In this document: one piece after another, positions 25,682 to 39,100 of the stretch
Numbering within the stretch: the stretch's first letter is position 1
Layout of the letters: each line of letters opens with the position of its first letter
NCBI GenBank assembly: GCA_023313575.1
Contig: JAJTTP010000012.1
Coordinates: 682,001 to 746,000, forward strand
Direction: 5' to 3'
Length of the DNA: 64,000 nucleotides
From: Eutypella sp. D-1
Taxonomy: Eukaryota > Ascomycota > Sordariomycetes > Xylariales > Diatrypaceae
The notes under the pieces: generated by a model
What the model saw: the letters and a program-made list of their open reading frames with translations, nothing else
Database searches by the model: none
What the model was told of the DNA's origin: nothing
Position numbers and translations under genes: made by a program

Positions 25682-28511
25682 TGTGTTGAACGGCCGGTAC
25701 ACGGGCGCGAGATAGCGTAAAACGGTTTTGAAAGGGAAAAATGTGTGATATGATATATGATATTCAGGACTCCACGATGGGGATGCCTCCTAATGGTCTT
25801 GAAATGGTATTGTGGGGTTTGTTTCCTCTTTACACCTAGGTCAGGTAGATGTCCAGGGGCAAATATCTTGAATAGTTGGCATTGTCGCTCGGCTTAGCAT
25901 ACTTACATATATCAAGCAAGACGAGAAGCTGAGAGCGGGGTTGACGTGCATAGAGAGGGGAGGTGAGCTTGTAAGCGACCGGCTCCAGGTCAATCAGGCT
26001 GTGCTCGACATCCGATCACACGTCGCAATTTTACCTTATGCGAAATGACTGCCTGGATATTTCCCCCGATCAGGAGCGAGGCGTAATACAGGCCCATCAG
26101 TCTCAACCTGACAACTACATTCAACGTTCCACCACATCAAGGAGACATTTGTTCTGTCAAAATTCATCACTGCCCGATTGTCGAGTAGCTGGGACGTTAT
26201 CTATTCGATTTGGGGATTGCCGCACCTGCTTTTCGTTAACCATTAGGCTACCCGTGAAGGAGAAGCAAAAAAACAGGCGGACTTATGGATGGCAGCTTCC
26301 ATAATCCGTACCTACGCAGTCATTATATCATCAGATATACCTACTCGAGAAGAAAAGTGCGTTTGAAATGTGAAACATGTAGAACCATACGCTCAAACCT
26401 TACGCTGCTCAATGTGTACTTCATTGACCCTCAGTGGCACTTCCTTTTATCTCTAGGTAGGCTCAGCCAATATGTAAGAAGACGGGCCATGAGAGCTTCA
26501 GTTATAGAGGCAATCATGTCAACATTGTCGTTCTCCACAAAATCTCTACGGAAGCGAGAACGGCAGGTAACCAGACAGCCAGACGTACGTGACTGACGAC
26601 TATGGGTGCGCGTCGCTCCATAATTACTGGTTAGACGTCGACGACGAAGTACCGGAGACTTACGGCCGTATTTGCGCGGGCCGAAGTCAAATGCTACTTA
26701 CGCCCGACCCCAGACTAACCAGGACCCAGGGCCGCGGGGCGTTCGGCTCAGGTCAGACCGGTCCAAACCATTTCTGTTAGGCCGGGTTATCTAGTCGTGC
26801 TAACGTTGGCGTGGGTTGGGGTCAAGATTCCAGCACTAATTTTTTCATTAATTTTCCTGCCCAGCGAAGTTTGTATTTTGTTGAAGTTTGCAGGCAGGTT
26901 TGCTTGTTAACCGGCCGGTTGGTTGTTTCAAAATCCAGCCAGCTCCATCTGCATTCCGACGACCCAAGTTGGGAATGGGGGGCTTGAAGCAATTTTTTTT
27001 CCCCTGCAGAAATTTCAAGATATGATATATCGATGTTTGTGCACCTCCGAATACTTTTGATAGTGGGTTGGTTGGTTCTAAGCCCACCACCACCGCCACG
27101 CCACCCACCTTAGCACCGCGCGCAGCAGCAACACCGACCAGGAAAAATCGACCACCGCCGCCCCCTCCTAACCGAAGGGACCCCTCCTTGCCCTCCCTTC
27201 TGCCTGTGCTCTGCCTCCCCTCGACACCACCACCACGCAAGTCGGCCGACCAATGGAGCGCCACGCGACCGGGGTCTCCGGCACACGGCACCCGCCACCT
27301 GGCCCCTTGATGGATTTGCTTGGCTGCGTCTTTGGGATCATGCAGCAGCCGCACCGCATATCATACCTTGGGCGATCCAGAAGGCGGGCGAGTGCGGGCC
27401 TCGGCGGTCTGGGGATGGGAAGGGAAGGGGAGGGGAGGAAGGGGGGGTCTGTGGGATGGCGGAGGAAGAGAGAGGTTCTCTATCGCTCATTCTTGCCTTT
27501 TATTCCTTTTCTCGTAGTAATTATTATAATATACGGGACAACGTATGGTATGGATATATATGTTATATGTGTTATATATGTGGCTATGCACTTGTACCTA
27601 CTGGTTCACGTAAGTATGTGATATGCATCTGTGAAATACATAAGAGGATGAGTAAAAGAAATCACCTGCATACAACTCCACGGATACATGAAGGGGAAAA
27701 AAAACAATAAAATATGCAGTCAATCTATATCATGACAAGGCTATTCATGTATTTAACGCTTTGTTTCCTCCGCATTTTAAGTTTTTCTTTTTTTTTCTTT
27801 TCTACGGCAGGCTTCCTTACCGCCCGAGCGCATCGACGAATGGAAGGCCAGGGACAAGCAATTAATTGTCACCCGCACAAGCATGTAAGTAGACCTTTTC
27901 TTTATTTTCATTTTTTTTCTCACTCGCATCGCCCGCGCAAGGCGAATCATTGCAGTTTGCATACATATATGCATATGTAATGTGTGCAGATTATATGGGT
28001 GGGTGGGATGGTACTTGAGTGGCTGGGCTGGTGGTCAGCATCATGCTGGGCGAGCCCGTATATTATCACGAAAATAAAATACAGGTATATACGAGGGGGG
28101 ATCTACCCGCATTGGGGAATATATCCCCGGGCCTATCTGTTTTACTTTCTTCCTTTTCATAACTCGGTGTGATGTACTACGTGATACCAGCAGGTAAGCT
28201 TAGATGGGGAATGGTGAGAGCGTGTTGTGCGAGTTGAGTTGCGTAGTCCTCTTGCCGCTAGGGCTGCTAGTGCTAGGTGACTGACGGTGGTTTCGTTTCC
28301 TTCTCCCGCCTTCTATGCATCGTAGACGTTTCAACGTCCGCGTGAGAAGTGCCTGTGTGTCGTGTACGATGTCGGGATTGGTTGTGGTGGCAGGTTGGGT
28401 TAAGTGGATCGCGATGTAGTAAGAAGCGTACAACATCCGCAAATTACCATGCCTCACTCAACAGAAACAGCAACGCGGCTTGCTTGATTGCGTGCCTTGC
28501 GTAACAGAGGT

Positions 28512-28526
28512 GGGGGGGGGGGGGGG
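28512..28526 (+). repeat. G15 homopolymer
   Basis: Fifteen consecutive guanines in non-coding sequence, one of about a dozen G/C runs of 11 or more in this window. Confidence 0.9.
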
Positions 28527-30384
28527 TTATAGGAAAATGAAAAGGGAAATTCGAGGGGAGCGAAGGAAAAAAAGAAGAAACCACTGAAGAAAATAAATGG
28601 TATGCAGGAGATATGTAATACCCTCTCTATGTATCACAGACAGCCTTAACTTCAAGTTAGGTATCATACAATGCCCCTGCGGCGGCGGACGGGGTGTGTT
28701 GCCAATGTGGTATCAGTTATGGCGCGTTCTGCGGCGGCGCATCCTCCAGCGCCAGCCATCATCGCCGGCTACCATGGCGTTACTTATTACTACCTAAGTA
28801 GGTACAAGTAAGGAAGGATGTCAAAGTCGTACAAGGTATTTCGTACGGTGATCCTCAACCGCCCCAAACCCCTTTCGGGGACAGAACACCGATAAGTTTC
28901 CAAGGTTACCTCCGCGGTATCCATATGGATGTGCCCATGGATGTACTTTAGTTCCAGGTTCGTTTCGTCTCACGTAAATCGATTCGTCTACTTAGTGTAG
29001 TCAGTACTTGGGTATGTAATGGAAATCCCATCACAGGCCATAGCCTCCTCCTCTTCTTCTAATATGTATGGATGTATGGACAGGCTTGTTCACAATGGCC
29101 CATTGGATGCTTCAATATCCCCACTAATGCCCCATAATCAGGGCTTGTCCATATTCTTATACATTCCACATTCCGGGCGAGTAGACTCACAGATAGATTG
29201 GCAGGAAGGGAAAATAACGAAGCAGTGAGGTTCGCGCGTATAAACTCCGGGCTGACAGCCTCACATTTGGCAAGTTTGAACACCCTGGTGAAGGGCTTGA
29301 GGGCCTGTAAATGCTTACCAGTCGAGACCCTAGATAGGTAGCAAACTACTCCGTATATAGTATATACATACGGCAGCCACCATGCCCTACATGGAGGTGC
29401 CGTTATACGTATCAAGTAGGAATTGGCTCTACCTACCTGTATGATGTGCTGGGTAAAAAATGCTGGTAAAAAATTACTTCACAGAGTAATATGTACATAG
29501 TTGATCTAGCTTGTCTAGTACATAGAAATTGATGGACATGATATATCACTTTGTAACGGCACCTGGGCACGCACAAGCGCGCATGGGGCAGAGACGGGCT
29601 ACATGCATGGCCATGTACATCCATTGTAGGGCCCGGCTCCAGCTTAATCTGGGTCTCACGGGTAGAGTAAAACACAACTTTTTCTCCCAATAGTTACTGT
29701 ATCCTCGTTACTCACTATTACTCACTCACGGCTTGGGAACAAATAATCCTTGGGGAACAATTCCCTCCGCTGACGCGCCAAATTGTCATAATACGTCCTA
29801 GTTGGTAACTAGTAGGATGTTCTTAGGTAGTCGTTAAGATTAGCGCCTGCTTAGGCGTCCGCCATGCACCTGCCAGGCTTGCTTGCCCGCTCGGCGCTTG
29901 CCCGCTAGGTTCCAATGCTATCAATGCCTTCCAAGGCTTTGCCAGGTAGGTACCCAGGTACATCCTTTGTGCGGATAGGTACCTACATGATAAAGTAGTC
30001 ACTGCCTACCGACCAACTATGGTGGACTCGGTAGGTACCCTGGAGAATACATAATACCTGCCATTACACCACCACTACTTAGGTACACCAAGACACCACG
30101 ACAACCACAACCACCACTAACTAACCACCTTACCCGTCGTACCCACCTGAGATATCTGGGCATCTGGGCAAGTCTGTTAGTACATATCTAGACAACTAGA
30201 GTATGCCCAGGTGTAGTTTAGTAGTAGTAATAATACCACTTTAGCTTTACTAACCTACCCATCACTACTTAGAATTTCCACTATTTTCAACACCAAGACC
30301 ACCACCACCACCACCACTACTACCACCACTACCAAGTCAGCAAGTAACGCCAAAAAGTCGTTGATCAATCCGAACTCCGTTGCA

Positions 30385-30480
30385 GTAAGGTTTACCTTCC
30401 CTTTCACAGAATAGACCCCATCATCATCTTCTTCTTGATCTCGTTTAGACGCTAATGGCGTTGTCTTTCTGAAATTTCAG
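30385..30480 (+). other. Probable 5'-leader intron of the OGT-like gene
   Basis: A 96-nt segment beginning GTAAGG, containing GACGCTAATGG as a branch-site candidate and ending in a pyrimidine-rich tract with TTTCAG. It fits the intron consensus of the other genes here. It lies about 770 bases before the OGT-like ATG and follows a CCA/ACC-rich stretch typical of fungal leaders, so I infer an untranslated-leader intron. It is not proven. Confidence 0.4.
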
Positions 30481-30566
30481 CAAGTCGCATGCGAGCGAGC
30501 GTGAGGGTCGAATCGCCTCCGTTGAACGAACCGGTTGATTTTCCGAGTAGGAGGATTGATCTGGCC

Positions 30567-30618
30567 TGTCTTGTCGCCTTGTCGCCTTGTCACCTTATCG
30601 CCTGTCGCCTGTAACCTG
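30567..30618. repeat. Degenerate TTGTCGCC tandem repeat
   Basis: About six imperfect 6-8-base units based on TTGTCGCC / CTGTCGCC in the presumed leader of the OGT-like gene. No function is evident. Confidence 0.65.
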
Positions 30619-31249
30619 CCATTGTCGCGATATCTCGATACCTCGTGGATCCGCCTAAGCTTGTCTGCCGTCATTGCGAGTAGTATCTAATTGCCATCAA
30701 AGAGCGCTAGCTGTACGCTCTCGCGCCTCTTTGCCGTTGACTAAACGTCTAAAAATTTCTCGGGCTTGGTACGCCACCTGGATTTCCTTCCGGCGCTTCC
30801 CTGTCAAGCCTCCGTCGTCTGCTTCGTCGTGAGGGACAAGGCTATCAACAGTAGCAGTAAGACATCAATTTAAGGGCAGCGTGACGAAAAACCAGCCCGC
30901 CAGCCTGTGCTTGATTGCTTACCAGTACCGACCGCTGGTCCATCAACGGTCAGGGCGCGAGTCCTTGAGCGGACCGCAGAGCCCACTGCGACTGCGAACC
31001 AGGGTCGTGCCGTTCTTTTTTCCTTTTCTTTCTTTTTCCTTCCCGAAAAAGAGAGGGGAACACCATTCTCTGCTGGTTCGATAAGGCCAAAGGCAGCGGG
31101 GTCTAGCGCTTCCAAATGTATAGCGGCCAGCCTCCGTAAAGCCGTGCTCTAATAAGCAGGCTATGTCGAAAACCAGTGTCGTGGCTCTAGGTTGAAGAAA
31201 CGACACCACGCTCCTTTACTGGCAATCTTTCTCATAGGACATCGCTTCG

Positions 31250-34200
31250 ATGTTGCCCTTGGTTCAGAGGCACCAGATGGTGCATCACCATTCACCTCAC
31301 TTTGATTCCCATTCTCCGTTCCAGCCTGATCTCAAACATGATCATATGACATTCCAACATCAGCCTCGGGGGCATCAGCCTTCTTACTCTGGCGGCCGTA
31401 TTCCAACTCATCGTGCTTTCCACATCCCCATGCGTCCGTCACAGCCGTCTCACCACCAACCTCAATCTCATCCGCGACCGAGCGCGTTTAGGGTCCCGTC
31501 ACACTTGGCGGATCACAGTGAACATCACCTTAGACGCAAAACTCCAAATGGAACGATAGATGCGGGATACGATGGGACGCCCGCCCAGCTCGCCTCAGGG
31601 CCACCTCCATTAAAGCATATGATTTTGCCCATGTCAAATAATGGAACCTCAACTCCCAGCGTACCCTTAGCAAATGACTATCACCATAGCCTGAATCATA
31701 ACATTATGTCCACCGCTGAAAATTGGGCCTATTCCTCGACTCCTTCTTTTAATAATCAGGACCACAATTTACCGTTCGTCGCAGATGCCAATATGCTACC
31801 TTTCGGCGCGGGGTGGCAGTCGGCCTTGGATGGCGGCCCGCGGTCTGCTGTTGCTCTCGATTGCGCCCCCAATCCTCAACCTTCTCCCTATTTTCCTTAT
31901 AACAATGGAATGAGAGTCCCAACTGCTCTCCAGCCCCAATACCAGCAGTCTCCAGGCCCTGCTGTTTTCAATAATGGTAGTTTGCTTCCTGTCCCCGCTT
32001 GGCCTGAGATGAACATGCCGTATTATCCTCCTCTGGCCCATCCAGGTGTGCAGGCATATCATGGCTTGAATCGCCCGTCTATGCTTCACGGCCACCCATC
32101 AGATCCTCTGATGTCTGCGGGAATTCCGCTGGGGGCCGATTCTCGCTTGGATGTCGGTACCGCGCACCTCCAAGCGCCCTCTCGCAAGTTGGAGTCCCTC
32201 ACTCTTGAATCCTCCAGATATAGCACTCCTGGGACGCATTTGCAAGATAACGTATCCCCTGCTAGATTCCGTGCAAAGGCGTTTTCGAACGCCCACCGCG
32301 CGTATCTCGATCTACTCACGTACCTGCAACAGAGAAAGAAGAGCCAGAATGGTCGCTCCTCGTCGTCTAGGTCATCTACGAAAATGACAATCTTCCCCAA
32401 ACTCCCGAAACCTTCGATCGGCTCAGGACACTCATTCGATTTGCGCCACTCTTCGAGCGAACAATCATTTGCAGATACGCTCGAGAGCAATTACGGGACC
32501 AATGCCCACTTCAACGTATCCTCGGACTTGCAGAGACACACAATGATGAATCATCTAACACGAGCCAATGATATCTCAACGCCAGCATTTTATCATCTGT
32601 TTAGTTCCGAGAACTCCCGGTATTCCGCCATTGACAAAGCTCGAAACCATGCACCCACGACACCGATCACGGGTGCTAAGGCTGCGCTTGAGATGTTAAC
32701 TCATATGTGTGAGCACAGCGGCTGGAGATGGATTGATGGGATTTTGCTCGGTGGCTGTCTGCACTACGGACTTGAGCACTATGAGCAGGCGCTTGAATGG
32801 TTCTCTAGGATTATGTCACTGGATGCTGAGTAAGTTGCCCCTGACGGCCCATTTTAGTTTCCCCTGCCTTCGGAGGTTAACCATCCCCTATAGTCATATC
32901 GAAGCTATCTCGAACGTTGCCGCAACCCTCTACTGCTTGAACAGGCATTCCGAAGCCGAGGCGCACTGGCAGCAGGCAGTTCGGAAAAAACCTACTTACC
33001 TGGAAGCTGTTGAGCATTTAGTCGGACTCTTATGCTCTAACAACCGCAGCAAGGAAGCGGTGGAGATAATCGACTTCGTGCAGCGGTCAATTCGTGTCAC
33101 AACCAGGGATGCTGCAATACCGGCCGGTGTCGTTGATACGACATCCCAACCTAGTGAGGCACGAACCGACCTATATAAGCCAGCCATCAGTGCCGATGAC
33201 CTTTCCGAAAGCGTAAGGCAACCTGGGTTTGGTTCCAGCGGATACTGTGTGCCGGCCAGTGAGAATGGTCGAGTTATAGCTTTAATACACGCCAAGGGAA
33301 ACATGCTTTATGCGCTGAAGGATATCGATCGCGCCTCCAAAGCTTTCGAGGAGGCCGTTCTCATCAGTGCTGGAGGGGGCTTAAACGGTATCCAGTCTCT
33401 TATTCGAAGGGTTCAGTCCGTCCTCGCCCCCACTCTCGGTCAAGCTGGGATCAGGCGCGATGGTCTCCAAGGCCAGCCTTCCGGGCCTCTCCTGCTCCCC
33501 CCCGAGAGAGCGAGGAATACCGCTCGGATGGTTTTTGGACATGGCGATTTACCAGGTCTTCGCTTTGTTACGGACGGCGTCCCCAAGAAATCGGCTATAT
33601 CCACCACCAGTAATTCCCTTCTCTCACTAGCCAAGATCTTCCAAGACTCTATGTCTAGTGGGGGCGCCTTCCCAAGTCTCTTGAGACAGCCTTCGGGTAT
33701 TGGGGATATCCTGGCACTGTACTACTTATCTCTGTCGCTTTCTGAGAGCCCCTCGACCGCGAATAATGTTGGAATCTTATTGGCCAGCGTTCAGCAGTCC
33801 GGAACTGCACCGCAAGCACACATTGTGGATACCTCGAGCGTCCCCCCTATTCCTGGTATTGTGCCTGGCAGCGGTCTCCATTTAGCACTCATGTACTATA
33901 ACTACGGCCTCCAGCTGGACTCGAAACATGTTCACCTACACACCAACCTCGGCAGCTTGCTTAAAGACATCGGACAACTTGATCTAGCCATTCAGATGTA
34001 CGAGCGGGCCGTGGAATGCGACGGGACGTTTGACATTGCCCTAACAAACCTCGCTAACGCGGTGAAGGATAGGGGCCGAGTGAGCGATGCTATTATGTAC
34101 TACAAGAGAGCTGTTAGCTCAAATCCCCAATTCGCTGAGGCTGTATGTGGTCTTTCAACTGCATTGAACTCAGTTTGCGACTGGAGGGGCCGAGGAGGTG

Positions 34201-36199
34201 TCTTACTACAAGGCGGCAAGTTCGACCGTTACCATGTAAACGAGGAGGGTATGCCGGAAGACGTGCGTGATACAGGAGAGGGTGGTGGCCTGATGAAAAA
34301 GGTCGTTGATATCGTCTCGAGGCAGTTACTGGATGCTTCTCAATGGGGTTCCGGCGTTCTACAGGGCGACTTCCTCGATCTCTTTGGCCAGAAACTCCGA
34401 GTCATACTTGAGGACGAAGCCGACAAAGTCCTCGACCTCAGTCAAGAGCTCCGGAAATGGGCTGGCCGTCCATGGGAAGGGTCTCGCATTCTCCGCTTGA
34501 TCGAACGTGCAACAAAGATAGGCGTACGGCGCTGGTATCAAGACAAGTACATCCGCGGTCAAGAATCTCAATCTGGATACCCTCGCCCAGCGCTACCGAG
34601 TTCGCTAGCAGTGCCCTCTGCACCTACGGTGCTTCCTTTCCATACCTTCACCTGCCCGCTGACAGCTAAGGACATACGGATGATATCACAACGGAACGCC
34701 GCCAGAATATCGTGCTCGACCCTCCGCTCCCCGTGGCTTCCGCGCTCTGTCTACCCGCCTCCCCCGCCACCTAGTCCCTGCCTTAATGTCGGATATGTAT
34801 CTTCGGACTTCAATAACCACCCGCTTGCTCATTTGTGAGTTATCTTCCTCAAACATGCATGACAGGGTAAGAACAGCACTAACCTTCCAACTTCGTAGAA
34901 TGCAATCCGTGTTTGGGTTCCACAACCCTATGCGAGCGAAAGCTTTTTGTTATGCCACAACGGCTAGCGATAGGTCTATTCACCGGCAGCAGATCGAGCG
35001 AGAAGCCCCGGTTTTCCGTGATGTGAGCACCTGGTCTGCCGAAAGGCTCGTGAACCAGATCGTTAAAGACGGGATTCACATACTAGTCAACCTAAACGGT
35101 TATACTAGGGGAGCAAGAAATGAGGTTTTCGCAGCAAGGCCAGCACCGATCCAGATGTCATTCATGGGATTTGCTGGCACTCTCGGTGCTGAGTGGTGCG
35201 ATTACATACTGGCCGATGAGACGGCGATCCCACCTCAGACACTACGTCCGATGAGAGACAACCTTGGGCTTCAAGACGTATTCCGGGATGAGGAGCTCAA
35301 TGAGGCAGAAGACTGGATGTACTCGGAGAACATTATCTTCTGCCGTGACTCTTTCTTCTGCTGTGATCATGCCCAGTCCTCCGAACCCGAGGAGAAGGCA
35401 GTGACGTGGGAGGAGGAGCAACGGCGTAGATGGAAAATGAGGAAGGAGATATTCCCCAACTTACCGGATGATACCATCATCTTGGGGAATTTTAATCAAC
35501 TCTACAAGGTAAGGGCAACATTCCGAAACATACCAAGATCAGATGGCTAATAATATAATCTAGATCGATCCCACGACATTTAGGACATGGCTTCGTATCC
35601 TGAACAATGTCCCTAAGGCGATCTTATGGCTCCTCAAATTTCCGGAGTTGGGTGAAAGCAACCTGAAGAGGACGGCCAGAGACTGGGCCGGGGAGGAGGT
35701 GGCCAGCCGCATCATTTTCACCGATGTGGCACCCAAACAACAGCATATCTCCCGTGCTCGGGTTTGCGATTTGTTCCTCGACACACCCGAGTGTAACGCA
35801 CACACCACGGCAGCAGACGTCTTATGGTCCAGCACACCTCTACTGACTTTACCAAGATACCCTTATAAGATGTGCTCTCGTATGGCGGCTTCGATTCTCA
35901 AGGGCGCGTTGCCCAGAACCCCGGCAGGACGCGAGGCCGCCGAGGATCTCATTGCCGATGACGACCTTGACTATGAAGCCTTGGCAACGCGGCTTGCGTC
36001 CGGTCTCAGCTATAGCCGGCCCAACAACGAATACTGCAAAGGTCATGGACGGCTGGCCGAGATACGCAAGATCCTCTTTGATGCAAAGTGGACTTGTGGT
36101 CTGTTCAACACGCGGCGCTGGGTCTCGGACCTCGAGTGCGCGTACGAGGAAGCGTGGCGGCGTTGGGTGGCCGGAGAAAGCGGGGACATATACCTATAG
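31250..36199 (+). CDS. TPR-containing O-GlcNAc transferase-like glycosyltransferase (GT41), 1588 aa
   Basis: Four exons (31250-32829, 32894-34834, 34899-35508, 35564-36199) give 1588 residues. Residues 1-330 are His/Gln/Pro/Ser-rich and probably disordered. TPR-like helices appear at about 490-580 (ALEWFSRIMSLDAD, NRHSEAEAHWQQAVRKKP) and clearly at about 855-945 (HTNLGSLLKDIGQLDLAIQM, ALTNLANAVKDRGR). The catalytic part begins near 1155 with LNVGYVSSDFNNHPLAHL, joined by intron 2 to MQSVFGFHN. It continues with GIHILVNLNGYT and PAPIQMSFMGFAGTLGA, then ILGNFNQLYK across intron 3 to IDPTTFRTWLRIL. The nucleotide-sugar site is LDTPECNAHTTAADVLW. These are the GT41 blocks of animal OGT and plant SPINDLY, which attach GlcNAc or fucose to Ser/Thr of nuclear and cytosolic proteins. 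The donor sugar here is unknown. An insertion of about 200 residues, including a long linker, separates TPRs and catalytic domain. Confidence 0.93.
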
Positions 36200-39100
36200 A
36201 AAGTCGTCTGTTCCGTTCCGCACCTCCTTTCCTCTCCATATGGACAACGACGACGTCTCACGACGCTAGATGGCTCCATGATTCCAGATTTGGGATCCGG
36301 CTTTGGTTCAAAATCAGTTTGAACGGGCGGTTCTTGGCGTTGCTCTTTTTTTCCTTCTTTTCTTAGCAGACATTACGTACAATCGAGCTCGCGCATTTCA
36401 AGCTTTCTTTGAATTGGAGCAGGCGGCAGGCGGAGAAGAGGCTGCAACAGACAGCAGGAAAAGGGGGGAAGATCAGGAGTCCAGGCGTCGGAACAGAAGG
36501 CAGTGTCTGAAGTCTCGGATTGCATTTTACAGCAGAAAACCATTGCCGTCGTCATCGTCAGCTTCATCTATTCTGCATGGACTTACGAAGAGCGAGGAGT
36601 TTGTCTGGAAGCCCCCCCCAATCGGGATAGGGGAATGAATCGGTTTTTATTTCATGTTATTTGAGGTTCGGTTTAGTTTCCTGCGTTGTATTCTTTTTTA
36701 CTCTCCTCCTGTTTTTCCTTTCTTTTATAGGAATCGAGCGGCTTGGTAAGGGTGGGAAGGAAGGGTATCGTCTACGACATCATTTCTTTCGTTGTTAGTC
36801 TTCTTCAGAAGAGATGGTTCTTCAATACTACCCTACACGGATATAGGGACAAGAGACATGAATTGAATGATTTGTGTCGGCTCGGAGGAGGAACGGACAG
36901 GGCAGGGTCAGTGGAGGCCCTTTTTCTCTCTTTCTTTCAACTTATCTATTACGATCACGGAGCACCACCATCATTGTCGTCACTATAGATGGGAAAGAAC
37001 AGAACCGAAAGAAGACAAGAAGAAAGAAAAGAGAAGAAGAAAAAAACCGCCCCAGAAAACCACATGCGCTCGTCTGTGTGCGTATATGTATGTTATGTTA
37101 CCTTCACGTATGTGACGGGACCTAGGACCAAGTGCTGGCGAAGGGTTTTGTTACTCAGCGAGCGAATTCTATTTTTTTTTCTCTCTATTTATTTCCAATA
37201 CCTTGAGGTTGCCATTCCTCCAAACCCCCGTTCTTGACGTCTTCTCGAACAATTGTTTATGTCTTCGTCGTGCTCATGTGTCACGGGTGTATCAACGCCG
37301 AGGCACGGAATGCTTATACCATATGTCCTTTAGCTTTGCCTCTCAGACGGGTGAGTAATGTGATATGAGATTAGAGATTGAGCTCTGTGATCCGTAGAAC
37401 AACATCATTGCCCTCGGATCCGCCATTTGATCTCTGCTCCGCTCTTGTCCAAAGATCTGGAGATCTTCCCCGCTTGTGGGGATGAGAAAGGGGCAATTGG
37501 GAAGGAGAGCGGCCCGCTTAGTATCCTGCATAGCAGATCCATCGTAACCTACAACTCGGCGCCAGGCTTTTTTTGGCAGGGCGTATAGTAGATATCCCTC
37601 ATCATGTCACGATACATGTTGGAACTAAGCGTACGTGCTTGGTAGATACAACGCGGCCATCACTGTACAAACTGTCGGCGTCGATTTTAGATTATACCGC
37701 TTCTAGATAGACTTTGCCTTGACTTCAGTGATATTAAGGAGTAATGTCTTCGGGGGAGATATAGTCGGTTAGGCGCTGAATGACAGATTCGAAGACGGGC
37801 GCAATCTGTAGCCAATCGATCCGGAGGGGGACAGGATCGGGGTCTGGCGGCGAGTGCCACGAGGCATGTAGATGGTGATGGGTGGGCACTGGAAAATGCC
37901 CCTAGCCTCTACGTGTCTGCTAAGGTTAACTAACCAAAGTACTGCATAAATAAGCTCGTTCGTGCTTTCTCCCTGTACTTCGATGAGCCAAACGGGGGTT
38001 CAGTGCATGTCCGGCCTCCCTGAGCAAGTGAATGATCCAGCTATTGACCAGTAACATCCTGGCCGCCGCCTTGCACGACGTCTTGCCGTATCGATGTTGA
38101 GGCGACGTCGAGGTAGAAGGGCTCGAGTTCTATCGTGTTCTACCTTATCGCTACAACACTAGGCCAAGCGTAAAACTCTAACCAACAGAGAGGCGGCCGG
38201 TAATAAATACTCCACTGCCCTAGTGCGATAACAGGCAGTGACAGATGAGTAGGCGGATTACAAGTAGAGATAGAAAGACTTTCAGACAGACCTAAAACGT
38301 AGCGGCTTTCCATAGATAATGGCATGTCATCGTTGTAGAGCTTAGTTGGATTACATATTTGAATGGATTGATAGCCCGAGTGTAGTTGCAGTCCTGGGTT
38401 CAACCCCTCCAGTATGTCTTAAGGATTTATAAGAGGTAAATAGGGACGGAAAGTATCTGCGCCTTTTCTCATTTACCGACCAAGATTCATCTTAGATTTG
38501 GCCGTATGGTACAGTCAATACAAGTAGAATATCGTTATAGTCTACGTCTAGCGAAGCAGAAGAAGCTCACTAAGGGGATGCTTCTACAGTTCTTACCATG
38601 CTTCATATTATCAAGGCAATCTAGCGTTATTGAGTCTGGAACTACACAGGCGCCATATTTCCCACTGACCCTTCTGACAGGCAGAAAATGCGGAGACGGG
38701 TCCTAGAGGTCGCCGCGGAAATGCACTCAGAGGAATTAGTTTTCTCTCTGGCTCCGATTTACTAGCCTTTGAAGGCCTTCAGACCCGCATGCCTGTCTCA
38801 TCTTTCATTAGAGACCCTGTAGTGATTCGCTGCCTCGAGGAAGAAAAGGAGATGGGGGTCGTGGTTAAACAGCGTTAAGACCGTCGGAAGCCCGAAATTT
38901 GGGCATACGTGCCTGTCCGTCCGTAGCAATTTATTGCTGGGGCAGGCCTCACTCACCTCGATATACGGCTTACGGCTTACGCGGCCTGACTTAGCTACGT
39001 GGACACTGTCCTTGGTATGAGGAAATACGTTGGTAACACCAGGTCGGTCGTGTCTGCGTAACCGATCAGGGGAACTCGACCTCTTCTCTCGGTTGGTACT

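Larger units (their letters stand above)
25682..31249. other. 5.6-kb gap between divergent HET and OGT-like genes
   Basis: No complete gene is supported. Near 27811-27888 there is an exon-like island with a pyrimidine-tract acceptor and a GTAAGT donor (see findings). G15 lies at 28512-28526. From about 29860 to 31249 the sequence looks like promoter and 5' leader of the OGT-like gene: CCA/ACC-rich leader sequence, a well-formed intron at 30385-30480, a TTGTCGCC tandem repeat at 30567-30618 and a good acceptor CTCATAG at 31231-31237, 12 bases before the ATG. The remaining ORFs are short and unconvincing. Confidence 0.45.

Noticed and set aside
32709..34838. Separate gene start at 32709
   Set aside because: Its first part runs through sequence that is the end of exon 1 in another frame and through an intron. 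The spliced OGT-like model explains it fully.
36303..36638. 111-codon ORF after the OGT-like gene
   Set aside because: It starts inside the probable 3' untranslated region, and its composition (poly-Ser, Leu/Phe runs from simple sequence) is not convincing.
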